This document shows, one piece after another, positions 46,610-58,423 of a stretch of DNA of 64,000 bases. A program made the position numbers and the translations under genes. The stretch is from Lithobates sylvaticus. Its lineage: Eukaryota > Chordata > Amphibia > Anura > Ranidae. Below the pieces are notes generated by a model. That model did not search any database. It saw only the letters and a program-made list of their open reading frames with translations, and had not been told where the DNA came from. Within the stretch, counting starts at the first letter, position 1; every line of letters starts with the position of its first letter. Where the stretch lies: the NCBI GenBank assembly GCA_028564925.1, contig CM053030.1:3532647-3596646 (forward strand), given 5' to 3'.

Positions 46610-48206
46610 TCACACTTCACATGTGGGGGGTTCACATGGCAGAGTTCACACAGCGGGGGTTCACATGGTGGAGTTCACATGGCAAGGTTCACACGTGGGG
46701 GTTCACGCGGTTGCGGTTCACATGGTTGTGGTCCACATGGTGGGGTTCACACGTGGGGGTTCACGCGGTTGCGGTTCACATGGTTGCGGTCCACATGGCG
46801 GGGTTCACATGGCGCGATTCACATGGTGGGGTTCACATGGCAAGGTTCACACATGGGGGGTTCACACGGTTGCGGTTCACATGGCGGGGTTTACATGGCG
46901 GGGTTCACATGGTTGCGGTTCACATGGCGGGGTTCACATGGTGGGGTTCACATGGTCGCGGTTCACCTGGTGGGGTTCACATGGTGGGGTTCACATGGCA
47001 AGGTTCACACATGGGGGGTTCACACGGTTGTGGTTCACATGGCGGGGTTCACATGGCGGGGTTCACATGGCGGGGTTTACATGGCGGGGTTCACATCGCA
47101 AGGTTCACATGGCAGGGTTCACACGGTTGCGGTTCACATGGTGGGGTTCACATGGTGGGGTTCACATGGCGGGGTTCACATGGTTGCGGTTCACATGGCG
47201 GGGTTCACATGGTGGGGTTCACATGGTCGCGGTTCACCTGGTGGGGGTTCACATGGTGGGGTTCACATGGCAAGGTTCACACATGGGGGGTTCACACGGT
47301 TGTGGTTCACATGGCGGGGTTCACATGGCGGGGTTCACATGGCGGGGTTTACATGGCGGGGTTCACATGGTTGGGGTTCACATGGTGGGGTTCACATGGC
47401 GGGGTTCACATGGTGGGGTTCACATGGCGGGGTTCACATGGTTGGGGTTCACATGGCGGGGTTCACATGGTTGCGGTTCACATGGTGGGGTTCACATGGT
47501 TGCGGTTCACATGGTGGGGTTCACATGGTTGCGGTTCACATAGCGGGGGTTCACACGGTAGCGGTTCACAGGGTGGGGCTCACAAGGCAGGGTTCACAAG
47601 GTTGCGGTTCACACAGTGGGGGTTCACCTGGTGGGGGTTCACATGGCAGAGTTCCCACAGCGGGGGTTCACACGGTGGGGTTCACATGGCGGGGTTCACA
47701 CAGTGGGGGTTCACATGGCAGAGTTCCCAGAGCGGGGGTTCACACGGCGGGGTTCACATGGTGGGGTTCACATGGCAAGGTTCACACGTGGGGGTTCACA
47801 CGGTTGCGGTTCACATGGTGGGGTTCACATGGCAGGGTTCACACGGTGGGGGTTCACGTGGCGGGGGTTCACCCGGCGGGGTCCACATGGTGGGGGTCAC
47901 ATGGCAAGGTTCACACATGGGGGGTTCACACGGTTGCGGTTCACATGGCGGGGTTCACCCGGCGGGGTCCACATGGTGGGGGTCACATGGCAAGGTTCAC
48001 ACATGGGGGGTTCACACGGTTGCGGTTCACATGGCGGGGGTTCACGTGGCGGGGTTCACACGGTGGGGTTCACACATGGGGTTCACATGGTTTGGTTTCA
48101 AATGGCGGGGGTTTCCACTGTGGGGTTCACATGGCGGTGTTCACACAGCAGGGTTTACATGACGGGGTTCACGTGGCGGGGGCTCACACAGCGGGGTTCA
48201 CGTGGC
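46610..48206. repeat. 15-bp minisatellite, about 105 copies
   Basis: The unit is GTTCACATGGCGGGG with many variants (GTTGC, GTGGG, GCAAG) and longer repeated blocks, for example GGCAAGGTTCACACATGGGG. Multi-hundred-codon frames such as 46567-48162 result only from the period. Confidence 0.95.
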
Positions 48207-48790
48207 AGGGACTTGCGTTCCTGTTGGGGATTTTCTGTGGGTGATTCTCAGGAATACGGCCGCCCGATCTGCGTTTGTCACTTAAGAGAAGCTCCTTTTT
48301 GGGCAACAAGCTTCATGCGATTTTTAAAGTCGCTGTTTTGCTGTGATTTGGTTGTGTGACAATCGTGACAAAATTGCACCGTGTTTGGGGTGCCATTTAG
48401 TATGAATGGTACCCAGGGGCATGATCATGTGATGTATTTTCAATCGACTTTGACTGATTGGCTGCATTTTTGCTTCCTGTCCTTCATACATCAGTTGCTG
48501 ACTATCGTGTTATGTTATCTTCTATACTTTTTTTCATGCTCCTTCATTCCATCCGGGATCCAGTCTAGTGTCAGATATACAGTATTTCGGCATGTTAAAT
48601 CCTCAGTAATGTGTCAGTCGGTGTACCCCTTCCAGGCATTTATTTCCTCTTACAGGGATCACAATACTCCCCCCAACATGGCTTCCATCTGCTTTTCTCT
48701 CCGGAAGGATGACACCATCTTTTTTCAGGCATGTGGACTGTAATGTGGAGGAGGAGCTGCACCACCCTTCCTGCATGGGATCATCTCAGA
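48207..48790. other. Unassigned, probably repeat-derived
   Basis: No frame or repeat pair can be supported. The text around GTGACAAAATTGCACCGTGT looks like a dispersed repeat, but no second copy is in the window. Confidence 0.3.
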
Positions 48791-48794
48791 GTAA

Positions 48795-49200
48795 TGCCCC
48801 GCACACACGGTCCGAAATTCCGACGGAAAATGTCCGATCGGACCATATTGTTGGAAAATCTGCCGGTGTGTGGGCTCCATCGGACTTTTTTCCGTCGGAA
48901 TTTCCGACAGAAAAAAATTGAGATCCTGCTCTCAAATTTTCCGACAACAAAATCCGATCTTACTTTTTCCGAGAATTCCGACGGACAAAGTGCCACGCAT
49001 GCTCAGATCAAATTACGAGACCAAAGCTATTGGCTACTAGCCTCTACGTAGTTCCATCGTACGCAACAAACGTCACCACGTTCAGGATGATCGGATTTTC
49101 CGACAACTTTGTCCGACCGTGTGTATGCAACACCAGTGTCGGACAAAATCCGTCGGAAAAAATCAGACGGATTTTGCGGTCGGAATTTCCGACCGTGTTG
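48795..49200. mobile_element. Harbinger-like MITE, damaged right end
   Basis: It starts TGCCCCGCACACACGG after TAA (48792-48794) and runs through the same inside as the 20688 copy (CCAAAGCTATTGGCTACTAG). It ends at CCGACCGTGTTG without a clean terminal repeat. Confidence 0.8.
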
Positions 49201-49547
49201 CCCCCACATATGTATTTTTTATGAACTGCATCAAGTTACTATTGTTTGTAGTATGCTGACATCTAGTGGCAATTTTGAGCCACTACAACTTGTTGACTAT
49301 GTAATTTTTTTTTCTCTGTCTTCCCCTCCTGTTTAGCATGAGTTTGTTCAGTCTCAGCTAGACCCAGGGGCATTGCTAGGTCTACATAAGATCTGGGGCT
49401 AGAGCCAATAGCAACGAAGTAAAGATAGACATATGCTTGGAGGGGAATACACATGTATACAATATACGTGTGTATGTATTTATATATATATATAAATATA
49501 TATACATAAAATTACATTATATATTATATATAATATCATTTGGGCGA

Positions 49548-50189
49548 CTATGTGGCAGATGAGGTTTAATGTTGATAAATGTAAAGTTATGCACTTAGGG
49601 GCTAAGAATATGCATCATACATGCTAGGGGGAGTACAACTGGGGGGATCCGTAGTGGAGAAGGATCTGGGGGATCCGTAGTGGAGAAGGATCTGGGGGGA
49701 TCCGTAGTGGAGAAGGATCTGGGGGGATCCGTAGTGGAGAAGGATCTGGGGGGATCCGTAGTGGAGAAGGATCTGGGGGATCCGTAGTGGAGAAGGATCT
49801 GGGGGGATCCGTAGTGGAGAAGGATCTGGGGGGATCCGTAGTGGAGAAGGATCTGGGGGGATCCGTAGTGGAGAAGGATCTGGGGGATCCGTAGTGGAGA
49901 AGGATCTGGGGGGATCCGTAGTGGAGAAGGATCTGGGGGGATCCGTAGTGGAGAAGGATCTGGGGGATCCGTAGTGGAGAAGGATCTGGGGGGATCCGTA
50001 GTGGAGAAGGATCTGGGGGGATCCGTAGTGGAGAAGGATCTGGGGGGATCCGTAGTGGAGAAGGATCTGGGGGGATCCGTAGTGGAGAAGGATCTGGGGG
50101 TTTTGGTAGATCATAAGCTCAATAATAGCATGCAATGTCAAGCTGCGGTTTCCAAAGCCAGCAAAGTCCTTTATTGTATAAGAGAGGTA
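49548..50189 (+). mobile_element. CR1/L2-like LINE reverse-transcriptase fragment
   Basis: The segment encodes MWQMRFNVDKCKVMHLG before a minisatellite and VLVDHKLNNSMQCQAAVSKA after it, the familiar pattern around the conserved EKDLG motif of CR1/L2-type reverse transcriptases. It has neither a 5' start nor a 3' tail. It lies inside a hAT copy. Confidence 0.75.
49641..50100 (+). repeat. 26/27-bp minisatellite grown from the LINE EKDLG motif
   Basis: The unit is GGGGGGATCCGTAGTGGAGA followed by AGGATCT, about 17 copies, with five or six G giving 26- or 27-bp units. Each 27-bp unit encodes GSVVEKDLG, and the last runs straight into the LINE sequence VLVDHKL. Confidence 0.92.
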
Positions 50190-50603
50190 TAAGAGAGCCC
50201 CCCTTACATCAGGGTCCCCAGAGAGCACCTTCCTTACATTAGGGTCCCCAGAGAGCCCCCCTTACATCAGGGTCCCCAGAGAGCCCCCCCTTACATTAGG
50301 GTCCCCAGAGAGCCCCCCCTTACATTAGGGTCCCCAGAGAGCCCCCCCTTACACCAGGGTCCCCAGAGAGCACCTTCCTTACATTAGGGTCCCCAGAGAG
50401 CCCCCCTTACATTAGGGTCCCCAGAGAGCCCCCCTTACATTATGGTCCCCAGAGAGCCCCCCTTACATCAGGGTCTCCATAGAGCCCAGTTAAAGGGTGG
50501 TATACCCTGATGGTATTCAGCAGGTAGCCTTCTTTGCGGGCGGAGCATTTTTTTTTCCGGGTCTGGTGGTGCGGTGCGAGTCGTGATTGATGATGGATCT
50601 ACA

Positions 50604-51330
50604 TCAGTTACATAGTAGGTGAGGGTTGAAAAAAGACCATCAAGTCCCTCCTCTGTGTGTGATTATATTTCAGTATTACATTGTATATCCCTGTATGTTG
50701 CGGTCGTTCAGGTGATTATCTAATAGTTTCTTGAAACTATCAATGCCCCCCGCTAAGACCACCGCCTGTGGAAGGGAATTCCACATCCTTGCCACTCTAA
50801 TGCCGCGTACACACGGTCAGAATTCTCGTCGGAAAAAGCTCTGATGGTTTTCCCGTCGGAATTCCGACGGAATTTCGCTCAAACTGTCTTGCCTACACAC
50901 GGTCACACCAAATTCCGACGGTCAGTAACACCGCGACATACAACACGTTCGACTGCACTATAAAAGGGAAGTTCAATGCTTCCGAGCATGCGTCGAATAG
51001 TTTCCGAGCATGCGTCGGAATTTTGCGTGTCGGAATTGCATACACACGAGCGGAAAATCCGATAGAAAGGTTTTCCGTCGGAAAAATTAAGAACAGGTTC
51101 TCAATCCAAAGTCCGTCGGAAATTCCGACAGAAAAAGACGGATGGGCATACACACGGTCGGAAAATCCGATGAAAAGCTCCCATCGGACTGTTTCCATCG
51201 GAAATTCCGACCGTGTGTACGCCGCATAACAGTAAAGAACCCTCTACATAGTTTAAGGTTAAAACTCTTTTCTTCTAATTTTAATGAGTGGCCACGAGTT
51301 TAGTTAAACTCCCTTCAGGGGACATTACTT
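50604..51330 (-). mobile_element. 3' end of a CR1/L2-type LINE, interrupted by a MITE
   Basis: On the minus strand the sequence encodes the C-terminal RT-domain signature VARMWNSLPQAVVLAGG and FKKLLDNHLND, then runs to a short untranslated tail with CACCTACTATGTAAC near 50610. A Harbinger MITE (50801-51226) is inserted with a TAA duplication. Confidence 0.8.
50801..51226. mobile_element. Harbinger-like MITE in the LINE
   Basis: A 426-bp element with TGCCGCGTACACACGGTC ends is flanked by TAA (50798-50800 and 51227-51229). It contains CTATAAAAGGGA near 50958, also present in the 55199 copy. Confidence 0.92.
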
Positions 51331-51339
51331 TTTATTTTT

Positions 51340-52220
51340 TTATTTTCTGTCTTCTTTTTTTTTTACACTTTGTTTTGGAGAATAGGTAGGGGTACAATGC
51401 ACCCTATACTGATTCACATAGGGAGAGGGACCAAATTTGGTGGCCCATTTAATAAAGTGGACTTCCAGATTCCGATACGGAACCTGACCTTCCATAACAC
51501 CTCAGCAGTGCCCCAGGCTGATCCCCCTCCATGCCAACGCCGCATTGATGCCGGAATTCCTGCAAAAGGAGACCCCGACCAAGTATTGGGTGTTTACTAT
51601 ACTGTACATGGACAGACTTCTCACCGAGACAACATTTCTGGATTATTTATCGGTCTTGAGATATTGAATTTTGGGTTGTCACTCGCTGTAATCCATAATC
51701 ATGAAAAATTAAAAGAAAGAAATGCTTCAGATATATCACTCTGTATGTAACGCATCCATATAATATATAGGAGTTTCACTTTTTGAATTGAATTTCTGAA
51801 ATAAATTTACTTTTTTATGATATTCTAATTTTATGAGATGCCCCTGTAACTATCGATACTGCTTGGAAAAGCCCCGTTATTGGCCTATGAAGTGAAATCT
51901 TACCTGGATCATGCTACATGTAAATCTTGTCAGTGTTCTGTGGGATGAACGATCCCTATGTGATCCCTATTTGATCCCTATGTGATCCCTATGTGAGAGG
52001 GTTTGGTCCCTCTGGCTCTCTTCTACATGTACCGGACTCATCAGGTTGGCTTTGGATTTTCTGATGCATTTTTTAGTCCTTTAGTTGGACCTTTATTCTC
52101 GATTTAAGGTTACTGCCAAGGTTTTGCATCTGACAAATAACCTCAAGAGATAGGATGTTGGTATCTTTGTTTTCAGAGGTCTAGTGGAATCCATGCCTCT
52201 ACGGGTCATGAAAGGTGGAC
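51340..52220. other. Repeat-derived stretch; left part matches the palindromic Harbinger arms
   Basis: 51380-51480 (GGTAGGGGTACAATGCACCC, TTCACATAGGG, then CCAGATTCCGATA) is a diverged single copy of sequence found twice, inverted, inside 6423-8685 (near 7030 and 7990). A 126-codon frame at 51370-51750 is not recognised. Short GATCCCTATGT repeats lie at 51945-51995. Confidence 0.5.
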
Positions 52221-52223
52221 TTA

Positions 52224-52639
52224 TGCCTTCGACACACGATCGGACATTCCGACCACAAAATTTGTAGTTTTTTTTGTCCGACGGATTTTGGCCGAAATTT
52301 GTCTTGCACACACACGGTCGCACAAAGTTGTGGGAAAATTTGATCGTTCGGAACGAGGTGACGTATAAAACGTAGGACGGGACTACGTAGAGGCCAGTAG
52401 CCAATAGCTTTCGTCTCCAAATTTTTTCTGAGCATGCGTGGCACTTTGTGCGCCGGAATTCTCGACACGCGATCGGAAAAAGTCAGATCGGATTTTGTTG
52501 GCGGAAAATTTAAGATCCAGCTCTCAAACTTTTTCCGACGGAAAAAGTCCGATAGAGCCCACACACACGATCGGATTTTCCGACAACATAATCCGATCAG
52601 ACTTTTTCCATCAGAAATTCTGACCGTGTGTATGGGGCA
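52224..52639. mobile_element. Harbinger-like MITE, older copy
   Basis: It starts TGCCTTCGACACACGATCGG after TTA (52221-52223) and ends GTGTGTATGGGGCA before TGA (52640-52642). The duplication is imperfect, pointing to age. Confidence 0.8.
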
Positions 52640-52734
52640 TGACTCGGTATTAGGTGGGTGGTCACAAAAAGTTATGGCTGATCGGTGTGGATTGATTTTC
52701 CATTATAAATTCCTAATTTCCTCAGCGTTTTCCC

Positions 52735-53371
52735 ACAGAGTCCCCCTTACATCAGGGTCCCCAGAGAGCCCCCCCTACACCAGGGTACCCAGAGAGCCTC
52801 CCCTTGCATCAGGGTCCCCAGAGAGCCTCCCCTTACATCAGGGTTCCCAAAGAGCCCCCACATACATCAGGGTTCCCAGAATGCCCCCCTTACATTAGGG
52901 TCCCCAGAGAGCCTCCCCCTTGGATCATGGTCCCCAGAGAGCCCCCCACATACATCAGGGTTCCCAGAGAGCCCCCCTTACATTAGGGTCCCCAGAGAGC
53001 CTCTGCCTTAAAACAGGGTCCCCAGAGAGCCCCCCTCTTGGATCAGGGTATCCAGAGAGCCCCCACTTACATCAGGGTTCCCAGAGAGCCTCCCCTTTAA
53101 ATCAGGGTCCCCAGAGAGCCTCCCCCTTGGATCATGGTCCCCAGAGAGCCCCCCACTTACATCAGGGTTCCCAGAGAGCCCCCCTTAAATCAGGGTCCCC
53201 AGAGAGCCTCCACCTTGCGCCAGGGTCCCCAGAGAGTCCCCCACTTACATCAGGGTCCCCAGAGAGCCCCCCACTTACATCAGGGTCCCCAGAGAGCCTC
53301 CCCACCCCTTGGGGACCCCTGCAGAGACTCGGGGCTATGGCCCCAAAAGCCACCCCCTAGCGACGCCACTG
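52735..53371. mobile_element. hAT element related to 4050-5100, left end missing
   Basis: About 19 units of the CCCCAGAGAGCC array (near 30-bp period) are followed by the family right end, closing GACGCCACTG at 53371. No left terminus is seen. It abuts LINE sequence on the right. Confidence 0.8.
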
Positions 53372-54016
53372 GTCCTAGGTGTAATCCTGGACTCTGAACT
53401 AACCTTTCGGCCCCACATCCTATCGCTATCCAAAATTTGCCGCCTCAACCTCCGCAACATCTCCAAGATACGCCCCTTCCTAACCAATGTCACCACCAAG
53501 CTTCTAATCCGCTCCCTGGTCATCTCCCGCCTCGACTACTGCATCTCCCTCCTCATTGGCTTACCTCTACATAGGCTCCTCCCCACTTCAGTCCATCATG
53601 AACGCTGCTGCCAGGCTCGCCCACCTCACAAACCGCTCAGCGTCTGCTATACCCCTCTGACAATCCCTCCATTGCCTGCCACTCAGCCAACGAATTCAAT
53701 TCAAGATACTAACTATAACTTATAAAGCCATCCACAACCTGGCCCCCAGCTACATCACTGACCTCGTCTCAAAGTACCAACCTAATCGCTCTCCTCGCTC
53801 CTCCCAAGACCTCCCGCTCTCCAAACTCCCTCGTCACCTCATCCCATGCCCACCTTCAGGACTTCTCCAGAGCCTCTCCCATCCTCTGGAATGCTCTACC
53901 CCAATCTGTCCCATTTTCTCCTACTTTATCCACTTTCAGATGATCCCTGAAAACTCATCTCTTCAGAGAAGCCTATCTGCCCCCCCCTCCTCCCCCACCG
54001 AACAACTGTACATTAA

Positions 54017-55132
54017 CCACTATAGACCCGCGCTATAGCCAAATGACGGCTACAGCACGGATCTGATGTGCCGGGACGACGTCTATTGACGTCGTCCCGG
54101 CAACGAGCTGCCTGCGCGCCCCCTGAAGGGCGCGCTCTGTGATCCGCGAGTCTGTGAGACTCGCTGGATCACAGATCCGAGTAAGGGGTCGTTCCCGACC
54201 CCTTACCACGTGATCAGCTGTCAGCCAATGACAGCTGATCATGTGATATTAACCGAGCCGGTAATCGGCTTTTTTTTCCTGCTCGCGCTGACAGCGCGAG
54301 CAGAAAAAAAAAAAAGCCGATCACCGGCGGCAGTGAGAGGGACATCAGTCCCTCTCACTGCAATATGCCCAGGGTGCCCACATTTGCAAATAAAAGTGCC
54401 CCCAGTGCCATCTGTCAGTGCCTCCAGTGCCATCTGTCAGTGCCCACAGTGCCATATGTCAGTGCCCACAGTGCCATATGTCAGTGCCCACAGTGCCAGT
54501 GCTGCACATCAGTGTCACCTATCAGTGCTCATCAGTGTCCCCTACCAGTGCCACCTATCAGTGCCCATCAGTGCCACCTATCAGTGCCCATTAGTGCCAT
54601 CTATCAGTGCCACCTATCAGTGCCATCTATCAGTGCCCATCAGTGCCATCTATCAGTGCCACCCATCCGTGCCACCCATCCGTGCCACCCATCCGTGCCA
54701 CCCATCCGTGCCACCCATCCGTGCCCATCAGTGCCATCTTTGCTGTGCCCATCAGTACCGACTTATCTGTCCCCACCAGTGCAGCCTATCAGTGCCCACC
54801 AGTGCCGCCTATCTGTGCCCACCAGTGCCGCCTCATCAGCGCATTTCAATGAAGCAGAAAAATTACCTGTTTGCAAAATTTTATAACAAACTATTAAACA
54901 TGATTTTTTTTTTTTTTCCATCTTTTTTTATTTGTTTAGCAAAAAATAAAAACTCCTCAGCTGTGATTAAATACCACCAAAAGAAAGCTCTATTTGTGGG
55001 GAAAAAATGGTAAAAATTTTATTTGGGTACAGTGTTGTATGACCGCGCAATTGTCATTCAAAGTGCGTCACCCCTGAAAGCTGAAAATTGGTCTGGTCAC
55101 GAGGGGGGTTTAAGTGCCCAGTAATCAGGTGG
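54017..55132. mobile_element. TTAA-flanked MITE (piggyBac or Kolobok type)
   Basis: TTAA lies at 54013-54016 and 55133-55136, with ends CCACTATAGACCC and AATCAGGTGG. Inside are a strong hairpin (about 54255-54325, TGCTCGCGCTGACAGCGCGAGCA), the palindrome GATCAGCTGTCA/TGACAGCTGATC near 54212, and a loose array of GTGCCACCTATCAGTGCCCA units (54400-54850). No transposase. Confidence 0.85.
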
Positions 55133-55198
55133 TTAATCTTCTGCATCAGCCCATCCCCTACAGTTATTACCTCTTGTATCTCATGACCTTCCCTCTTA

Positions 55199-55602
55199 TG
55201 CCGCGTACACGCGGTCGTAATTCTCGTCGGAAAAAGCTCTGATGGTTTTCCCGTTGGAATTCCGACGGAATTTCGCTCAAACTGTCTTGCCTACACACGA
55301 TCACACCAAATTCCGACGGTCAATAACACAGCGGCATAAAACACGTTCGACAGCACTATAAAAGGGACGTTTAATGCTTCCGAGCATGCGTCAGAATTTT
55401 GCGTGTCGGAATTGCATACACACGATCGCAAAATCCGATAGAAAGGTTTTCCGTCGGAAAAATTGAGAACAGGTTCTCAATCCAAAGTCCGTCGGAAATT
55501 CCGACAGAAAAAGACCGATGGGCGTACACGCGGTCGGAAAATCCGATGAAAAGCTCCCATCGGACTGTTTCCATCGGAAATTCCGACCGTGTGTACGCGG
55601 CA
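55199..55602. mobile_element. Harbinger-like MITE
   Basis: TGCCGCGTACACGCGGTC ends and perfect TTA duplications (55196-55198 and 55603-55605). It is the same subfamily as 50801-51226, including ACTATAAAAGGGA near 55357. Confidence 0.93.
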
Positions 55603-55738
55603 TTAGATTGTAAGCTCTGAGGAGCTGGACCCTCTGATTCCTCCTGTATTAAAGTGTATTTGTACTGTCTACCCTCAAGTTGTAAAGCGCTGCGTAAACT
55701 GTTGGCGCTATATAATTCCTGTATAATAATAATAAGAA

Positions 55739-56237
55739 GAATGTGAATACAAACAATAATACATTTTTATTCATGTATCAAAATATCAGAGTGGCGGTAT
55801 GTTTATACTTGTATATAAATCTGGATATAAAATGCGATCACTACTATGGAGGTACAATCGGGGCCGAGCCCCCTGGGACCGTTCATCTCATCGCAGGCCA
55901 CCCCCACCCGGCCCGGACGGGGAAAGGATCGATGGGCGGTCAGGTAGGTTTGCATGGGGTGGGAATACATCGGGGAGGTCAGAGAATTCATGCCACGGAG
56001 AGCACAGTATCAGTCTGGAAATGAAATAATAATAAAAAAAAATGATTAGAAGAAAACAGCAATGGTGGCACCCCCTCCCCCACACCTAGACTTCCCTGCC
56101 CCAGCAGCATGGTATATACATGTATTGTAAATAGCACAGTGCCCGCTGATAAAACATTACAGACTCGCCATATGGCTTCTCAATATATATAAATATAAAA
56201 TAAGTATATATTCAATATAATACAGTGGGGTCTATTT
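55739..56237. other. Unassigned stretch
   Basis: It includes a GC-rich part near 55860-55925 and AT-rich flanks. Frames of 60-90 codons exist on both strands without recognisable motifs. No terminal repeats are seen. Confidence 0.35.
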
Positions 56238-56243
56238 CTAAAT

Positions 56244-56886
56244 TATGGAAGAGCCCTGGGGCCATCATAAAAAAAAAAAAATACAACTACACTATTGCTC
56301 ATTGACCCTAAAATCTTCCTAATAGAGAGACTACTATATTTATAAACTCAGAATTCTGACTTTAAATCTCAGAATTCTGACTTTGAAACTCAGAATTCTG
56401 ACTTTAAATCTCAGAATTCTGACTTTGAATCTCAGAATTCTGACTTTAAATCTCAGAATTCTGACTTTGAATCTCAGAATTCTGACTTTGAATCTCAGAA
56501 TTCTGACTTTAAATCTCAGAATTCTGACTTTGAAACTCAGAATTCTGACTTTAAATCTCAGAATTCTGACTTTGAATCTCAGAATTCTGACTTTGAATCT
56601 CAGAATTCTGACTTTGAATCTCAGAATTCTGACTTTGAAACTCAGAATTCTGACTTTGAATCTCAGAATTCTGACTTTGAAACTCAGAATTCTGTAGAAT
56701 TTTTTTTTTTTAAACTTACAATTCTGACTTTGAATCTCAGAATTCTGACTTTTAATCTCAGAATTCTGACTTTCAAACTCAGAATTCTGACTTTCAAACT
56801 CAGAATTCTGTAAAAAAAAAAATTTCATAAACATAATTCTGTATTTTTTTTATTTTTTTTTATGATGGCCCCAGGGCTCTTCCATA
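56244..56886. mobile_element. Small element with 33-bp inverted ends and an internal 21-bp array
   Basis: TATGGAAGAGCCCTGGGGCC plus ATCATAAAAAAA at the left is exactly mirrored at the right. CTAAAT occurs on both sides (56238-56243 and 56887-56892), a possible 6-bp target duplication. Between them, 56347-56811 is an array of CTCAGAATTCTGACTTTGAA plus T (about 21 units), broken once by a T-run near 56700. The superfamily is unknown. Confidence 0.75.
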
Positions 56887-57128
56887 CTAAATCCATCCAG
56901 TAAATCTGCATTGCACATTTATTCTCACAAATTGGGTAAAAACAACAATTTCTTTGGGGTATTTTCTCTTCTGAACTAATGTTCTTTAAAAAAAAACCTC
57001 ACTGTGGCCACCAGATGGAGCTGGGGAGCATAGGAAACACATAGGTCTTTGTAACAATAGATACAATGTAATAATTCGAAAGGACACAGGGGGGGCATTT
57101 CTCTCAATTTTAGTATGTGAGAACAAAC

Positions 57129-58423
57129 ACAGGCATGGTTGGAGACTGAGGACATACCACAGGCATGGTTGGAGACTGAGGACATACCACAGGCATGGTT
57201 AGAGACTGAGGACATACCACAGGCATGGTTGGAGACTGAGGACATACCACAGGCATGGTTAGAGACTGAGGACATACCACAGGCATGGTTGAAGACTGAG
57301 GACATACCACAGGCATGGTTGGAGACTGTGATATACCACAGGCATGGTTAGAGACTGAGGACATACCACAGGCATGGTTAGAGACTGAGGACATACCACA
57401 GGCATGGTTAGAGACTGAGGACATACCACAGGCATGGTTAGAGACTGAGGACATACCACAGGCATGGTTGGAGACTGGGGACATACCACAGGCATGGTTG
57501 GAGACTGAGGACATACCACAGGCATGGTTAGAGACTGGGGACATACCACAGGCGTGGTTGGAGACTGGGGTCATACCACAGGCATGGTTGGAGACTGAGG
57601 ACATACCACAGGCATGGTTGGAGACTGAGGACATACCATTGGCATGGTTGGAGACTGGGGACATACCACAGGCATGGTTAGAGACTGAGGACATACCACA
57701 GGCGTGGTTAGAGACTGAGGACATACCACAGGCATGGTTGGAGACTGGGGACATACCACAGGCGTGGTTGGAGACTGGGGACATACCACAGGCATGGTTG
57801 GAGACTGGGGACATACCACAGGCATGGTTGGAGACTGGGGACATACCACAGGCATGGTTAGAGACTGAGGACATACCACAGGCATGGTTAGAGACTGAGG
57901 ACATACCACAGGCATGGTTAGAGACTGAGGACATACCACAGGCGTGGTTAGAGATTGAGGACATACCACAGGCATGGTTGGAGACTGGGGACATACCACA
58001 GGCATGGTTGGAGAATGGGGTCATACCACAGGCATGGTTGGAGAATGGGGACATACCACAGGCATGGTTGGAGACTGGGGACATATCGCAGGCATGGTTG
58101 GAGACTGGGGACATACCACAGGCAAGGTTGGAGACTGGGGTCATACCATTGGCATGGTTAGAGACTGAGGACATACCACAGTTATGGTTAGAGACTGAGG
58201 AGGTACCACAGGCATGGTTGGAGACTGGGGACATACCACAGGCATGGTTGGAGACTGAGGACATACCACAGGCATGGTTAGAGACTGAGGACATACCACA
58301 GGCATGGTTAGAGACTGAGGACATACCACAGGCATGGTTAGAGACTGAGGAGGTACCACAGGCATGGTTGGAGACTGAGGACATACCGCAGGCATGGTTG
58401 GAGACTGAGGACATACCACAGGC
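57129..58423. repeat. 30-bp minisatellite, about 43 copies
   Basis: The unit is GGCATGGTTGGAGACTGAGG followed by ACATACCACA. Variants are GTTAGAG, GACTGGGG and GGCGTGG. Frames of up to 445 codons (minus strand) follow from the period only. Confidence 0.96.

Larger units (their letters stand above)
49365..50488. mobile_element. hAT element related to 4050-5100, right end missing, with LINE piece inside
   Basis: It begins CAGGGGCATTGCTAGGTCTA and follows the 4050 copy through the TA-rich head (to about 49540). A fragment of LINE reverse transcriptase comes next, then the C-rich CCCCAGAGAGCC array (50192-50488, about 28-bp period). No right terminus or target duplication is found. Confidence 0.75.
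53374..55738 (+). mobile_element. L2-type LINE 3' part with two nested DNA elements
   Basis: 53374-54000 encodes LGVILDSELTFRPHILSLSK and LVISRLDYCISLLIGLPLHR, the C-terminal part of an L2-type reverse transcriptase, then decays with stops and shifts. After the insertions the 3' tail appears (TTAGATTGTAAGCTCTGAGG, GTAAAGCGCTGCGTAAACTG, then TAATAATAA repeats near 55725). Nested in it are a TTAA element (54017-55132) and a Harbinger MITE (55199-55602). Confidence 0.82.

Noticed and set aside
46567-48359. Frames of 531, 521, 314 and 247 codons
   Set aside because: Three overlapping frames over a 15-bp array; no non-repeat domain.
54210-55013. 267-codon frame with Cys/Pro-rich repeats
   Set aside because: Lies wholly in the TTAA-flanked MITE and its short internal array.
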